This document shows, piece by piece, positions 22,000-22,126 of a DNA stretch of 22,126 nt. Both the position numbers and the translations under genes were made by a program. The stretch's first letter is position 1. Each line of letters opens with the position of its first letter. The notes under the pieces were generated by a model. That model ran no database searches. It was given only the letters and a program-made list of their open reading frames with translations, and was not told the DNA's origin. The stretch is taken from the NCBI GenBank assembly GCA_038321615.1, contig JBBQFC010000053.1, positions 1-22,126 on the forward strand, read 5' to 3'. The stretch comes from JBBQFC01 sp038321615 (lineage in GTDB: Bacteria; Bacteroidota; Bacteroidia; Flavobacteriales_D; Cryomorphaceae).

Positions 22000-22126
22000 C
22001 TAACTAACAGCGAGAGCAGAAAAATATCGGTCTAAAAATCGCTGAAAAATAAAGGCCAACTTTTCGGATGATTCTTTTCTGATTTTTTCGATCAATTTCT
22101 TAAAATTCCAGCCAGCTGCGGCTAAC
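22000..22126 (-). CDS. Transposase C-terminal fragment (IS5-like; truncated by window edge)
   Basis: The minus-strand frame entering from the right edge encodes 41 residues, LAAAGWNFKKLIEKIRKESS then EKLAFIFQRFLDRYFSALAVS, and stops at a TAG (22000-22002). The LAAAGWNFKKL motif with a basic, hydrophobic tail is typical of the C-terminus of IS5-type (DDE) transposases in Bacteroidota. The rest of the gene is outside the window. It lies immediately upstream of the decayed gene and on the same strand, so the IS end should fall between about 21960 and 22000. I could not identify the terminal inverted repeat because the other end is not visible. Confidence 0.62.
   Translation of the reverse strand, partial: LAAAGWNFKKLIEKIRKESSEKLAFIFQRFLDRYFSALAVS

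Overview
The window is a bacterial chromosomal segment, almost certainly from a member of the Bacteroidota (Flavobacteriia-like). Pointers are two secreted proteins with type IX secretion (T9SS) C-terminal sorting domains, the Bacteroidota form of LspA (long insert before the second catalytic Asp), a type 2 IleRS, a TraR/DksA protein with a reduced zinc finger, DUF4412, and tight gene spacing without obvious Shine-Dalgarno sequences. No rRNA, tRNA or CRISPR array was seen.

Left part (1-6141): the 3' end of an unrecognised gene built of ~20-residue repeats, then on the minus strand ileS, a dksA-like gene and lspA in a compact housekeeping order, preceded by a secreted DUF4412 protein, and a plus-strand gene for a small conserved hypothetical protein.

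Centre (6205-14763): a light, pigment and DNA-repair module. A probable eight-gene minus-strand operon runs from 12630 down to 6205: SelL-related thiol redox protein, beta-carotene hydroxylase (crtZ), fused CrtYc/CrtYd-type lycopene cyclase, the small DUF2805/TIGR03643 protein, an alpha/beta hydrolase, a TetR-type regulator, an AarF/ABC1 atypical kinase, and an iron-sulfur prokaryotic (6-4) photolyase. Junctions are 4- or 14-nt overlaps or gaps of 2-15 nt. A divergent plus-strand membrane-anchored protein of unknown function starts 56 bp from the operon head. It converges on a second minus-strand pair, DUF2256 plus Cry-DASH, whose reading frames overlap by 8 nt. Together the genes would convert lycopene to beta-carotene and zeaxanthin-type pigments, repair UV lesions with light, and possibly tune both through the TetR, DUF2805 and DUF2256 proteins. 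The regulatory part is inference. crtB, crtI and crtE are not in the window.

Right part (14811-22126): two large T9SS-exported proteins, one with three FAS1 (fasciclin) domains and one with three DUF4397 units, each followed by a stem-loop terminator. Then come a vapBC toxin-antitoxin pair, a frameshifted remnant of a secreted-protein gene, and the C-terminal end of an IS transposase at the window edge. This end looks like an accessory or rearranged zone.
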